Assembly: GCA_025981625.1 (NCBI GenBank)
Contig: JAICXF010000018.1
Coordinates: 1 to 29,480 of the forward strand
DNA length: 29,480 nt
Reading direction: 5' to 3'
From: Sphingomonas sp.
GTDB lineage: Bacteria > Pseudomonadota > Alphaproteobacteria > Sphingomonadales > Sphingomonadaceae
The notes under the pieces: generated by a model
The model's database searches: none
Told to the model about the DNA's origin: nothing
Seen by the model: the letters and a program-made list of their open reading frames with translations, nothing else
Part shown: positions 15,648 to 23,527 of the stretch, in pieces
Layout: each line of letters opens with the position of its first letter
Position numbering within the stretch: position 1 is the stretch's first letter
Program-made: the position numbers and the translations under genes

Positions 15648-16570
15648 GCGGGATCTGGCTCGGCCTGGTCGGCATCGGCAAGATCGCGCGCGATCAGCAT
15701 GTTCCGGCACTCATCTCGAGCAGCCGGTTCGAGCTCGCCGCGACCGCCAGTCGCGAGGGGAGGGTCGATGGTGTGCCGCGCTTCACCGACATTGCAAAGA
15801 TGATTGCCGCGGCCGGTGGCGAGCTCGAGGCCGTTTCGATCTGCACTCCGCCGGATGGGCGGTTCGATCAGGCGGTGGCGGCGATCGACGCCGGCCCTCA
15901 TGTGATGCTCGAGAAGCCGCCGTGTGCGACCGTCAGCGAGATCGCGAGTCTTTCTCGACGGGCGCGCGACAGGGGCGTCTCCCTGTTTGCAACCTGGCAC
16001 TCGCGTGAAGCGGCTGGCGTCGAGCCCGCGAGGAGCTGGCTGGCGGGAAAGCAAGTCAGGAGCGCCCGGATCGTCTGGAAGGAGGATATCCGCCGCTGGC
16101 ATCCGGGGCAGAGCTGGATCCTCGCTCGAGCAGGCTTCGGCGTGTTCGATCCGGCCATCAATGCCTTGTCGATCGCAACCTTGCTGCTTTCGGATGAACT
16201 GGCGCTCCGCTCCGCCTGGATGGAGGTGCCCTTCGGCTGCGGGGCGCCTTTGCGGGCACGACTGCAGATGTGCCTTGGCAGCGCGCCAGTGAACGCGGAA
16301 TTCGATTTTCTCAAAGAGGGAGCCCAGATCTGGGACCTCGTCGTCACGACAGATGAAGGTACTCTAACCCTTTCCGAGGGTGGACGGATTCTCGAACTTG
16401 GCGACGGAACCAGGGTCGAAGGCGCCGATCGCGAATATTCGCGACTTTACGACCGCTTTGCCGATCTCATCGCCAGCGGTTGCAGCGATGTTGACGTCCG
16501 CCCGCTGCAACTCGTCGCGGATGCATTCCTCGTTGCCGACGTCGAGAGCGGGGCGCCGTTTGCATTCTGA
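15644..16570 (+). CDS. gal: D-galactose 1-dehydrogenase (Gfo/Idh/MocA family)
   Basis: This 308-residue cytoplasmic NAD(P)-dependent enzyme oxidises D-galactose to galactonolactone, the first step of the De Ley-Doudoroff pathway. The Rossmann motif is LVGIGKIARDQHVPAL at residues 8-23, SICTPP follows near 65-70, and the conserved EKPP motif holds the catalytic-site Lys91. The middle segment FATWHSREAAGVEPA and then WKEDIRRWHPGQSW, GVFDPAINALSI and a C-terminal SDVDVRPLQLVADAF are highly characteristic of the Pseudomonas/rhizobial galactose dehydrogenases within this large family. The start at 15644 overlaps the aldolase-stub stop; an upstream Met in frame has no support. Its presence beside dgoK and a galactose symporter supports galactose as the intracellular substrate. 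L-arabinose or D-fucose may also be accepted, as in relatives. Confidence 0.9.
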   Translation: MSGIWLGLVGIGKIARDQHVPALISSSRFELAATASREGRVDGVPRFTDIAKMIAAAGGELEAVSICTPPDGRFDQAVAAIDAGPHVMLEKPPCATVSEIASLSRRARDRGVSLFATWHSREAAGVEPARSWLAGKQVRSARIVWKEDIRRWHPGQSWILARAGFGVFDPAINALSIATLLLSDELALRSAWMEVPFGCGAPLRARLQMCLGSAPVNAEFDFLKEGAQIWDLVVTTDEGTLTLSEGGRILELGDGTRVEGADREYSRLYDRFADLIASGCSDVDVRPLQLVADAFLVADVESGAPFAF

Positions 16571-16639
16571 TCGACGGGCAAGGCCGCAGCCGGGCGCCGG
16601 ACATTGGTCATTCAACCGCCAGCATGAAGGAAAGATGAG

Positions 16640-18304
16640 ATGAACCGCCGCGATTTCCTTGCCTCGATCTCAGCCGGAGCCATGGCTGTCGGGACCGCCG
16701 GCGCGGTGACCGCACGGCCGGGGATCGGGCCCTCACGGACGGACTCGGACCCCGTCCGCAAGGAGGCGGGACCGGCAAGCGCCGACCAGCCCAACATACT
16801 CCTCATCATCAGCGACCAGCATCGCGCCGGCATCAGCAAGCGCTCGGGTTACAAGTTCGACACGACGCCGGCGCTCGATCGCCTTGCGGGCAGCGGCGTC
16901 GATTTCCAGCGCAGCTACTGCACGAGTCCCGCCTGCGTGCCGAGCCGGATTTCGATGCTAACCGGCCGCTGGCCTGATGCCCATCGAGTGAAGATGAACC
17001 TCGATGCGAAGGAAGCGGTCTACCAGAAAGACCTTTACCAGGTCGCCCGCGAGCAGGGCTATATCACTGGGCTCGCAGGAAAAAACCACACCTATCTAAC
17101 GCCTGACCGGGTCGATTTCTGGCGCGAATATGGACACGGGTTTGGCTATGTTCCACCTGGCGCACCGGCCGCCTACAGCGAGTTCGAGACCTGGCTAGCC
17201 AACACGGGCTTCAATCTTTCGGAACAGCCCACTCCGTTTCCCAGCGAAGTGCAGCATCCTTATCGGATTGTGTCCGACGCGATCGAGTTTCTCGACAAGG
17301 CCGGCGCGCAGCGCTTCTGTCTCCAGGTGAGTTTTCCGGAGCCTCACGATCCGGAGCAGGTCTCCGAACCCTACTGGAACATGTTTCCGCCAGAATCCAT
17401 GCCGGACCGCCTCGTGGGACCCGAAGCGCTAAAGCGGATGGGCTTCCGCGAGAACTGGTTGCAGGGGCTGGCACTGAGCGCCTTTCCCGACAGCGACAAG
17501 GCGTGGCGCCGTTATGCGTCCAATTATCTCGGCGCGCTCCGCATGATCGACGACCAGATGAAACGCCTGCTCGACCACATGGAACATGCCGGACAGCTGG
17601 CAAACACGGTGATCGTCGTCCTTTCCGATCATGGCGATTACCTGATGGAGTACGGCCTGCCCCGCAAGGGCGTGGGCCTAGCAGACTGTCTGGCGCGCAT
17701 TCCGATGGTCTGGGCCGGTCCCGGCATTCGCCCGGACGCCACTCTGAACAAGAATGTGCACGTCTCGATGGCCGATGTCATGCCGACCCTGTGCGAATTC
17801 ATGAAAGCCGAGATTCCGGTCGGCGTTCAGGGACGCAGTCTCAAGCCGCTGCTCTCCGGAAGTCCTTATCCCCATGACGAATTTCGGAGCATCTACGCGA
17901 CAGTCGGGGTCGGCGGACTTTACTACGATCGGCAGGATCAGGTTCCTTATTCGACGGCACGCCGCGGCACTTCGAACTGGGACGAACTCAACAAGGTAAC
18001 CCAGAGCGGCAACCAAAAAATGGTTCGCATGGGCGATTGGAAGCTTGTCTTCGACATGATGGGCTACGGGCAGCTGTTCCATCTGCCGAGCGACCCCGCA
18101 GAGCTCGACAATCGCTTTGACGATCCCGGCGCCGCGCAGCCCCGAAATGCGCTTCTTGCCGAATTGCTGATGTGGACGATCCGAAACCAGGATCCGCTGC
18201 CGACCGGGCCGCAAAACAGGAAATATCAGACCAAGTGGCCAGCACATCACAATTGGTACGCCCCGCACCGCGAGGCAAAGGCAGGCACCGCCTTCCGGCC
18301 GTAG
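16640..18304 (+). CDS. Tat-exported type I sulfatase, Cys type (no. 2)
   Basis: This 554-residue sulfatase starts at ATG 16640, preceded by the purine stretch AAGGAAAGATGAG. The N-terminus MNRRDFLASISAGAMAVG is a textbook twin-arginine signal. The active site has ISDQHRAG with Asp59 as metal ligand, the formylglycine precursor Cys99 in PACVPSRISMLTGR, LAGKNH, FPEPHDPEQ and LSDHGDYLMEYGLPRKG, giving the Asp-His pair and downstream lysine. The DQHR form and the DHGDYLMEYG motif resemble the choline-sulfatase/heparan N-sulfatase-like branch and differ from the other sulfatase here, so the two probably remove sulfates from different positions. A 69-base gap follows galactose dehydrogenase. It is the last gene of the co-directional block, and the next 585 bases hold no clear gene. 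Confidence 0.92.
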   Translation: MNRRDFLASISAGAMAVGTAGAVTARPGIGPSRTDSDPVRKEAGPASADQPNILLIISDQHRAGISKRSGYKFDTTPALDRLAGSGVDFQRSYCTSPACVPSRISMLTGRWPDAHRVKMNLDAKEAVYQKDLYQVAREQGYITGLAGKNHTYLTPDRVDFWREYGHGFGYVPPGAPAAYSEFETWLANTGFNLSEQPTPFPSEVQHPYRIVSDAIEFLDKAGAQRFCLQVSFPEPHDPEQVSEPYWNMFPPESMPDRLVGPEALKRMGFRENWLQGLALSAFPDSDKAWRRYASNYLGALRMIDDQMKRLLDHMEHAGQLANTVIVVLSDHGDYLMEYGLPRKGVGLADCLARIPMVWAGPGIRPDATLNKNVHVSMADVMPTLCEFMKAEIPVGVQGRSLKPLLSGSPYPHDEFRSIYATVGVGGLYYDRQDQVPYSTARRGTSNWDELNKVTQSGNQKMVRMGDWKLVFDMMGYGQLFHLPSDPAELDNRFDDPGAAQPRNALLAELLMWTIRNQDPLPTGPQNRKYQTKWPAHHNWYAPHREAKAGTAFRP

Positions 18305-18889
18305 TCGGACTGGAATCGCGGCCGTCGGAATCAGCTACGGATCGCCGGCATGCGTGATGCGCTGCTTTGCGGGATGGCGCCGACGAACGATTGGCGGCCG
18401 TGCAACTTTCGATTGCGGGCAGCAAACCAATCGTGAGCCGGCCATCGCACGAGCGCGGCCCCTATGATTGGCACAGAGGCTTGTCGCGACTGCGACGCAT
18501 CCGAGACGCGGGCGAAATCCCGTTGGAATGCCAGTTCGACTCCGTTCAGGAGACCGGGAGAAGATCCGCAGCGGACCTCGATCGAAGCCTCGCCTATCTT
18601 GCTGGTTGAGAGGTGCTGTTCGGCCATCCGTTCGGCGGTGTTGCGCTGTCGGTCGGACCGGTGCTCAACGGCTGGATAAGGCGCTCTGTCCGAGAGGATT
18701 GAAGCAGCGCTTTTTTTCATAACCGTCCCGTTCGTGAGAGCTTCATCTGGGGAAAGCTTCCTGACGGATCGATGGATGATCTGGTTTGGATGCCTGCGGA
18801 CCGGGCGAGCGCCACTTCGGTGCTAATGTTCAACAGTTCATAACGTGCTCCGGTCATCATCCCGGCCGAATGATCTTGCCGCGTGATAG
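18305..18889. other. Intergenic region between sulfatase no. 2 and the PilZ gene
   Basis: I see no convincing gene. The plus frame at 18367-18609 and the minus frame at 18331-18720 are open but lack recognisable domains and ribosome-binding sites. The only structural signal is a run of seven T residues at about 18711-18717 after a GCGCT...AGCGC repeat, listed as a possible terminator. No tRNA or integrase remnant is apparent. Confidence 0.5.
18681..18717 (+). terminator. Possible rho-independent terminator of the glycan operon
   Basis: GCGCT near 18681 can pair with AGCGC near 18706-18710. A nested CTCT/AGAG pair lies between them, and seven T residues follow directly. The outer stem is short and the enclosed loop long, so the structure is weak. 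The T tract lies about 400 bases after the last sulfatase stop on the same strand. Confidence 0.3.
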
Positions 18890-19288
18890 ATGATGCATCT
18901 TGCCGAACGTCGGGCTGCCGTCCCCAAGGAAGGCCAGCGGCGCGAGTTTGCTCGCGTCGATATCCAGTGCCGCGCCCGTATCGTGATCGGCAACCGTCAT
19001 TACGCCGGTTATCTTCACAATATCTCGCGAGGGGGAGCCAAGCTCCGGACCATCTCTCCGATCGGCAAGCTCGGAAACATCCTGCTGAGACTGCCGGACC
19101 TGCCTCCGCTCAGGTGCCGGCTGCGATGGAGCGACTCCTATAATGCGGGCGTTGCATTCGAGTTGCCCTTGCCCGCTGCTGACCTTGCGAAATGGACGCG
19201 GAACCGGTCCGTCATCGCGAAGGCGGTTTCGTGCGACATCGCAAGGCTGGAGCCGGACAGCGGCTTATCCTCCTTGTCGGGCGGCTGA
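18890..19288 (+). CDS. PilZ-domain protein (cyclic-di-GMP receptor)
   Basis: This small 132-residue cytoplasmic protein is mostly a single PilZ domain. The ligand-binding N-terminal arm is RREFARVDIQCRARI (RxxxR motif, about residues 18-32), and the second motif is HNISRGGAKLRT (D/NxSxxG, near residue 45). It then continues through short beta strands to a WSDSYNAGVAFEL strand typical of the barrel end. Both halves of the cyclic-di-GMP binding site are intact. The start is ATG 18890, with ATG 18893 immediately following. It stands alone between non-coding stretches, so no partner can be named; in this lineage such proteins affect motility or surface polysaccharide. A short hairpin follows the stop. 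Confidence 0.85.
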   Translation: MMHLAERRAAVPKEGQRREFARVDIQCRARIVIGNRHYAGYLHNISRGGAKLRTISPIGKLGNILLRLPDLPPLRCRLRWSDSYNAGVAFELPLPAADLAKWTRNRSVIAKAVSCDIARLEPDSGLSSLSGG

Positions 19289-19292
19289 CATT

Positions 19293-19310
19293 CCATTGCC
19301 CCCGCAATGG
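19293..19310 (+). terminator. Hairpin directly after the PilZ stop
   Basis: CCATTGC at 19293-19299 and GCAATGG at 19304-19310 form a perfect seven-base-pair stem with a four-C loop, starting five bases after the PilZ stop codon. No T tract follows, so it is only a candidate terminator or mRNA 3'-end stabiliser. Confidence 0.35.
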
Positions 19311-19454
19311 CCGGAAAAGTGTAACTGAAGCCGGTCGGTGATGCGTCGCTTGCCGATCGTTGGCGCCCGCCTCGCGAATTGAGCAATGCTGCTGCCGGAC
19401 CGCGGCTCACCGGTCGTCTGGCCTGGGGCCTGGCGCACCATGGAGGCCTTCATG

Positions 19455-19488
19455 CAAAAGGGGGCGGCCCAGTTCGCCCGGGCCGCCC
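19455..19488 (-). terminator. Nine-base-pair GC hairpin with T run on the minus strand
   Basis: GGGCGGCCC (19462-19470) and GGGCCGCCC (19480-19488) form a perfect nine-base-pair stem with a nine-base loop. On the minus strand the stem is followed by CCTTTTGC (complement of CAAAAGG, 19456-19462), the layout of an intrinsic terminator. It would end transcription coming from the minus-strand nuclease unit (stop at 19991 or 19825), although that leaves a 3' untranslated part of more than 300 bases. Confidence 0.45.
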
Positions 19489-19824
19489 TGCCGAATGCGT
19501 GCCTCGCCTTGGGGGAGTAGCGGGCACTCCCGTGAAACTGGCGCCGGTCGATCCGGTTCCGGGCCTGTCCCGCGGCGGGACCAGTGGACGCCTTGCACTG
19601 TTGGAATTGACCGGCCAATCTCAGCCGGCCGCGTGTCGAATCGCCGGCCCGGGGTGGGCGCTGCTCGGTGCGCTCACCTCGTCTGCGGCCTCATGGGCTC
19701 GCGGCGGCGGCGTCCAGAATAAGTGGCAGGCGCGCGCGGTGATCGCGCCATTTCGCACTTGGCTGTGTAGATCGCCTGGCCCTGGCCGAGCTGCCGGCAG
19801 CTGAGGTTCACGGCCAAGCGGACA

Positions 19825-19989
19825 TCAGCGCCCTCGGATGTGGGCTGGGAGCCAAGGTATGCCCGAGCAGCGGCTCGGGCGAGCAGGTCGCCACTTTCGG
19901 CGCGCGATCAGCCAGACGATGGCGACGATCCCGGGCGCCGAAACGCAGGCCAGCGCCGCGCCGGCAATGGCGGCAATGAACAAGCGCAT
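19825..19989 (-). CDS. Possible small membrane protein downstream of nuclease
   Basis: On the minus strand an ATG at 19989 lies one base after the nuclease stop and opens a 54-codon frame. The predicted peptide starts MRLFIAAIAGAALACVSAPGI, continues VAIVWLIARRKW and ends in a basic tail, so it would have one or two short hydrophobic segments. The tight spacing suggests a second gene of a two-gene operon. There is no domain I recognise and no strong ribosome-binding site, so it could be a chance frame. Confidence 0.35.
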   Translation of the reverse strand: MRLFIAAIAGAALACVSAPGIVAIVWLIARRKWRPARPSRCSGIPWLPAHIRGR

Positions 19990-19990
19990 C

Positions 19991-21100
19991 CTAGAGAAGG
20001 GCGCCCTTGCAGGCGGCTGCGGCTTTCTTCGAGGGCCAGATCGAATTGAGGATTTCGGCAAGGCGCGCGCCGGCGGCGATCAGGCGCTGGGCCTGCAGCG
20101 AGCGCCGCGTCCTGCCGTACCCTTGCGGATCGGCAAATTGCACGTCCCAGTCCTTTGGCTGCGCCGCGTCGCGCGCATAGCGCATGCCATCATAGGCGGT
20201 TCGAGCGGCGACGACGCTTTCGGTTGCCCATTTCTCGGGCGGATCGGCGACCGGGTTGGGAAGCGGCGCGATCCGGCAGGCGCTGTGGATCGCGGCGGCT
20301 GAAGGGGTCGTGCCGAGGGCCGATGCGATCTCGTCCCACGAATGATGAAGATTCTCGTGGAACGCGGTCGGAAGAAGCAGGAAATTCCCGCCGACCGTCG
20401 GCAGGCCGTCGTCGCCGGTCTCGGCATTGGCGGCATCGAGATAGATGGCGCCGACGTGGAGCGGCTGGTGCACGTCGCCGACGAAATGGGCGAGCAGCAG
20501 GAGCGCCTCGCTCTTGTCCGCGATGCTGAACGGGGCAGGGGCGGCGCAGCGCTCGCCGGCCTTGCATTTGAGAACCGCTTCGGCGGCCTCGATCGCGTGG
20601 ACGACATCGTAGGGCTGCGCTCCGAAATATGACGCTTCATACTCGCTGTGCAGGTGCACGTTCACGTCGGCGAAATGGTAGCTGAGATTGCATTTCGTGG
20701 GGTGCCCCGAATAGTCGCAATTGGTCCAGTTGCGCGAGGCATAATCGGTCATCCGCCGAACCTCGCCGGGACTGTTGCCAAAGACGGTACATGCCTTTGG
20801 CGTATATTGGTCGGAATGATAGCTGTAGCCGCTGGCGGGGCTGCCGCTGACGCTCCGGATGCAATCGGGCCAGACCGCCGCCTCGCCGAGCGTCACGGTG
20901 GGACCGAGCAGCGTCCGGACGTGCTGTCTTGCATTGGGATTGAGCAGCGCGAAGGCGAGATTGCCGACATATTGATGACCGGCGGATCCCCAGGCGAGCG
21001 ACGCGGTGGGAAAAGATGCGGTCGCAACCACCAGCGCCGCCAGCGCTGAACGCCGGAAGATCGGTCTGGCGATAGTCCTCGAATTGCGTCCCATAAGCAT
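19991..21100 (-). CDS. S1/P1-family zinc nuclease, exported
   Basis: This 369-residue periplasmic or secreted nuclease cleaves single-stranded DNA/RNA and 3'-phosphorylated ends using three zinc ions. A signal peptide ends at SLA, placing Trp37 as the mature N-terminus (AWGSAGHQYVG); the free amino group and carbonyl of this Trp bind zinc in the family, and His42 follows. Other ligand motifs are YHFADVNVH, LAHFVGDVHQPLHVG and ENLHHSWD, in the expected order. Length is standard. The start is ATG 21100; a second ATG six bases on would also leave a full signal peptide. It runs against its neighbours and may scavenge phosphate or nucleosides from extracellular nucleic acid. Its link to either flanking system is not evident. 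Confidence 0.93.
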   Translation of the reverse strand: MLMGRNSRTIARPIFRRSALAALVVATASFPTASLAWGSAGHQYVGNLAFALLNPNARQHVRTLLGPTVTLGEAAVWPDCIRSVSGSPASGYSYHSDQYTPKACTVFGNSPGEVRRMTDYASRNWTNCDYSGHPTKCNLSYHFADVNVHLHSEYEASYFGAQPYDVVHAIEAAEAVLKCKAGERCAAPAPFSIADKSEALLLLAHFVGDVHQPLHVGAIYLDAANAETGDDGLPTVGGNFLLLPTAFHENLHHSWDEIASALGTTPSAAAIHSACRIAPLPNPVADPPEKWATESVVAARTAYDGMRYARDAAQPKDWDVQFADPQGYGRTRRSLQAQRLIAAGARLAEILNSIWPSKKAAAACKGALL

Positions 21101-21465
21101 CGACCTCCGTCCGGGGGGTCAGATTCGGCCCCGACACCATATCCCCGGCGAGGGCCGACTTCCACTGCCGTTGGTGGACGACGAAAGTCGTCGCGCGGCC
21201 TCTCCGCACCGCGCGATCGGCGATGGTGCCGTCGGCTGTTGCGCCAGGCTTCCAGGTTTTTTCCGGGGGGGGACGTGCGCGATGTTCCTGCCGGTCGGGA
21301 CCTTCGGCAGAGTCTTGACTCGTGACACGCCACTTCCGGCGGCTCGCGGGGACCGCACGAGATTCGTCGAGGAGCGCGTCGCCGCGGCGGAGCGTCAGTG
21401 GTGCCAGACGCGCCCGTCGCTGATTGCTCACCCCGTTGCCGGCGTGGGGCCGGCGGGGAGTTGGA
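21101..21465. other. Divergent intergenic region between nuclease and traG
   Basis: This 365-base gap lies between divergent genes and should contain promoters for both, but I cannot place a -10/-35 pair with confidence. It contains homopolymers T6 (21257-21262) and G8 (21265-21272). A GCCGGC inverted repeat lies just ahead of the traG ribosome-binding site (GGGGAG, 21455-21460). I find no relaxase or other mobilisation gene end, which is often located just upstream of traG in related modules. Confidence 0.5.
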
Positions 21466-23478
21466 ATGACGCCGACCAAGTTGCTGATCGGACAGATCCT
21501 GGTCGTGTTCGCGATCATGGCGCTGGGCGTCTGGGCAGCGACCCAGTGGGCGGCGGCAATGCTTGGCTACCAGCCCGAGCTTGGCTCGCCCTGGCTCGAG
21601 CTCCGCGGCCTCCCTTTCTACCGGCCATGGGCCCTGTTCGGCTGGTGGTTTCATTACGAGGCCTATGCGCCGGCCGTGTTCAACAAGGCGGGATCGCTTG
21701 CCGCCGCGAGCGGCTTCCTCGGCTGCGGCGCGGCGGTCGCGGGTTCGCTGTGGCGCGCGCGCCAGCGAGGCGCGGTGACGACCTACGGATCGGCGCGCTG
21801 GGCGACCGCCAGGGAAGTCGGTGAAGCGGGGCTGTTCGGCGGGGCCGGGCTGTTCCTCGGCAGCTTCGCCGGTGCCGACCTGCGGCACGACGGGCCCGAA
21901 CATGTCATGGCCTTCGCGCCGACGCGCAGCGGCAAGGGTGTCGGGCTGGTCATCCCGACCCTGCTGTCGTGGACGGGCTCGGCCGTCATTCACGACATCA
22001 AGGGCGAGAACTGGACGCTGACCGCCGGCTGGCGGTCGCGTTTCTCGCATTGCCTGCTGTTCAACCCGACCGATTGCCGGTCAGCCCGCTACAATCCCCT
22101 GCTCGAGGTCCGGCGCGGCGCGGGGGAAGTGCGCGACGTCCAGAATATCGCCGACATCCTGGTCGATCCCGAAGGCGCGCTCGAGCGGCGCAATCATTGG
22201 GAGAAGACGAGCCATTCGCTGCTCGTCGGCGCCATCCTCCACGTGCTTTATGCCGAGGAGGAGAAGACGCTCGCGCGGGTCGCGGCGTTGCTGTCCGATC
22301 CCGCCCGGAGCTTCGTTGCCACATTGCGCATGATGATGACCACGCCCCACCTTGGGGCCGGCGTCCATCCGGTGGTCGCCTCGGCGGCGCGCGAGCTGCT
22401 CAACAAGTCCGACAACGAGCGCTCCGGCGTGCTCTCGACCGCCATGTCGTTCCTCGCACTCTATCGCGATCCGACGGTCGCCGCCGTGACGTCCGCTTGC
22501 GACTGGCGGATCGAGGATCTCGTCGCCTCGCAACGGCCGGTCTCGCTCTATCTTGTCGTTCCGCCGTCCGACATCTCGCGGACCAAGCCGCTGGTGCGGC
22601 TGGTGCTCAACCAGATCGGCCGCCGCCTGACCGAGCAGCTTCAGCCCGCTGGACGAGGCCGGCCGCCGCTCCTGCTGATGCTCGACGAGTTTCCGGCGCT
22701 TGGCCGGCTCGATTTCTTCGAGAGCGCGCTCGCTTTCATGGCCGGCTACGGAATCCGTGCCTTCCTCATCGCCCAGTCGCTGAACCAGGTCGAAAAGGCC
22801 TATGGCGAGCACAATTCGATCCTCGACAATTGCCATGTCCGGGTGACCTTCGCGACCAACGACGAGCGGACCGCGAAGCGAATCTCGGACGCGCTCGGCA
22901 CCGCCACCGAGCAGCGCGCGATGCGCAACTATGCCGGTCACCGGCTCGCCCCATGGCTCTCCCACGTCATGGTCAGCCGACAGGAGACGTCGCGCCCGCT
23001 GCTCACGCCCGGCGAGGTCATGCAGCTCCCACCGGGCGAGGAACTGGTGCTCCTCTCGGGCACGCCGCCGATCCGCGCGCGCAAGCTCCGCTACCATGAG
23101 GATCGCCGCTTCGCCGCCCGGCTTTCCCCGCCGCCAGTGCTCGACGCCCAGGTCTATGCCGATCGCCCGCTTGAGCGCCCCCATGACTGGACGGGCTGTT
23201 GCGCCGGGCCGGCGGAGATTGCCGCGGAAGGAGAGGGGGAGGAGTTCTCCGGCGAGGGTGGACTAGGCCACGAACGGCTCCTCCCGGGCCTTGGAGCGGA
23301 GGAGGGTCGCCCGCATGCCCCGGACCCTTCCGATCCGCTCGGCCCGGGCGAAGACGAGGACGAGCCTGGCGCCGTCGCGTCCTTGCTTGCCCCAATGCAC
23401 CCGCTCGCGCCGGCGCTCGCCGCCGACGCCATCAACCAGGGATCGGATCGCGGCGGCGATCTGCTTCCCGGCTTCTAG
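21466..23478 (+). CDS. traG: Type IV coupling protein TraG (VirD4-like)
   Basis: This 670-residue inner-membrane ATPase brings the relaxase-DNA complex to the conjugation channel. The start at 21466 is chosen over the ATG at 21424 because GGGGAG lies five bases before it and the protein then begins MTPTKLLIGQ, as in relatives. Two N-terminal membrane segments cover about 6-34 and 72-96. Walker A is FAPTRSGKGVG (about 150-160), followed by HDIKGENW. Walker B is LLLMLDEFPALG near residue 408, and FATNDERTAKRIS is a conserved ring-interface motif. After about residue 575 the protein turns into an acidic Gly/Glu/Asp/Pro-rich tail of almost 100 residues, which is variable in this family. It leads the trb gene cluster. 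Confidence 0.95.
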   Translation: MTPTKLLIGQILVVFAIMALGVWAATQWAAAMLGYQPELGSPWLELRGLPFYRPWALFGWWFHYEAYAPAVFNKAGSLAAASGFLGCGAAVAGSLWRARQRGAVTTYGSARWATAREVGEAGLFGGAGLFLGSFAGADLRHDGPEHVMAFAPTRSGKGVGLVIPTLLSWTGSAVIHDIKGENWTLTAGWRSRFSHCLLFNPTDCRSARYNPLLEVRRGAGEVRDVQNIADILVDPEGALERRNHWEKTSHSLLVGAILHVLYAEEEKTLARVAALLSDPARSFVATLRMMMTTPHLGAGVHPVVASAARELLNKSDNERSGVLSTAMSFLALYRDPTVAAVTSACDWRIEDLVASQRPVSLYLVVPPSDISRTKPLVRLVLNQIGRRLTEQLQPAGRGRPPLLLMLDEFPALGRLDFFESALAFMAGYGIRAFLIAQSLNQVEKAYGEHNSILDNCHVRVTFATNDERTAKRISDALGTATEQRAMRNYAGHRLAPWLSHVMVSRQETSRPLLTPGEVMQLPPGEELVLLSGTPPIRARKLRYHEDRRFAARLSPPPVLDAQVYADRPLERPHDWTGCCAGPAEIAAEGEGEEFSGEGGLGHERLLPGLGAEEGRPHAPDPSDPLGPGEDEDEPGAVASLLAPMHPLAPALAADAINQGSDRGGDLLPGF

Positions 23479-23527
23479 AGGCGGCGATGGGACGCTCGCA
23501 CAAGCGTCGGTGTCGAGGAAGTCGGCG

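Larger units (their letters stand above)
19289..19824. other. Intergenic region with two inverted repeats
   Basis: The open frames in this 536-base stretch (19360-19722 plus, 19379-19804 plus, 19265-19618 minus) are rich in Gly, Pro, Arg and Ala with no recognisable motif, so I do not call a gene. The region holds a hairpin just after the PilZ stop and a long perfect GC inverted repeat at 19462-19488, both listed separately. Confidence 0.5.

Noticed and set aside
18331..18627. Minus-strand frame of about 98 codons (starting MAEQHLSTSK) between sulfatase no. 2 and the PilZ gene
   Set aside because: Somewhat protein-like, but its third-position bias is weaker than in neighbouring genes. It has no recognisable motif and no ribosome-binding site.
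19265..19804. Open frames on both strands around the GC inverted repeat
   Set aside because: Gly/Pro/Arg/Ala-rich chance frames in GC-rich DNA, running through a hairpin, without motif or start signal.
21006..21824. 272-codon plus-strand frame overlapping the nuclease start and traG
   Set aside because: It is antisense to the nuclease 5' end and out of frame with traG. It does not resemble a relaxase C-terminus, which I looked for here.
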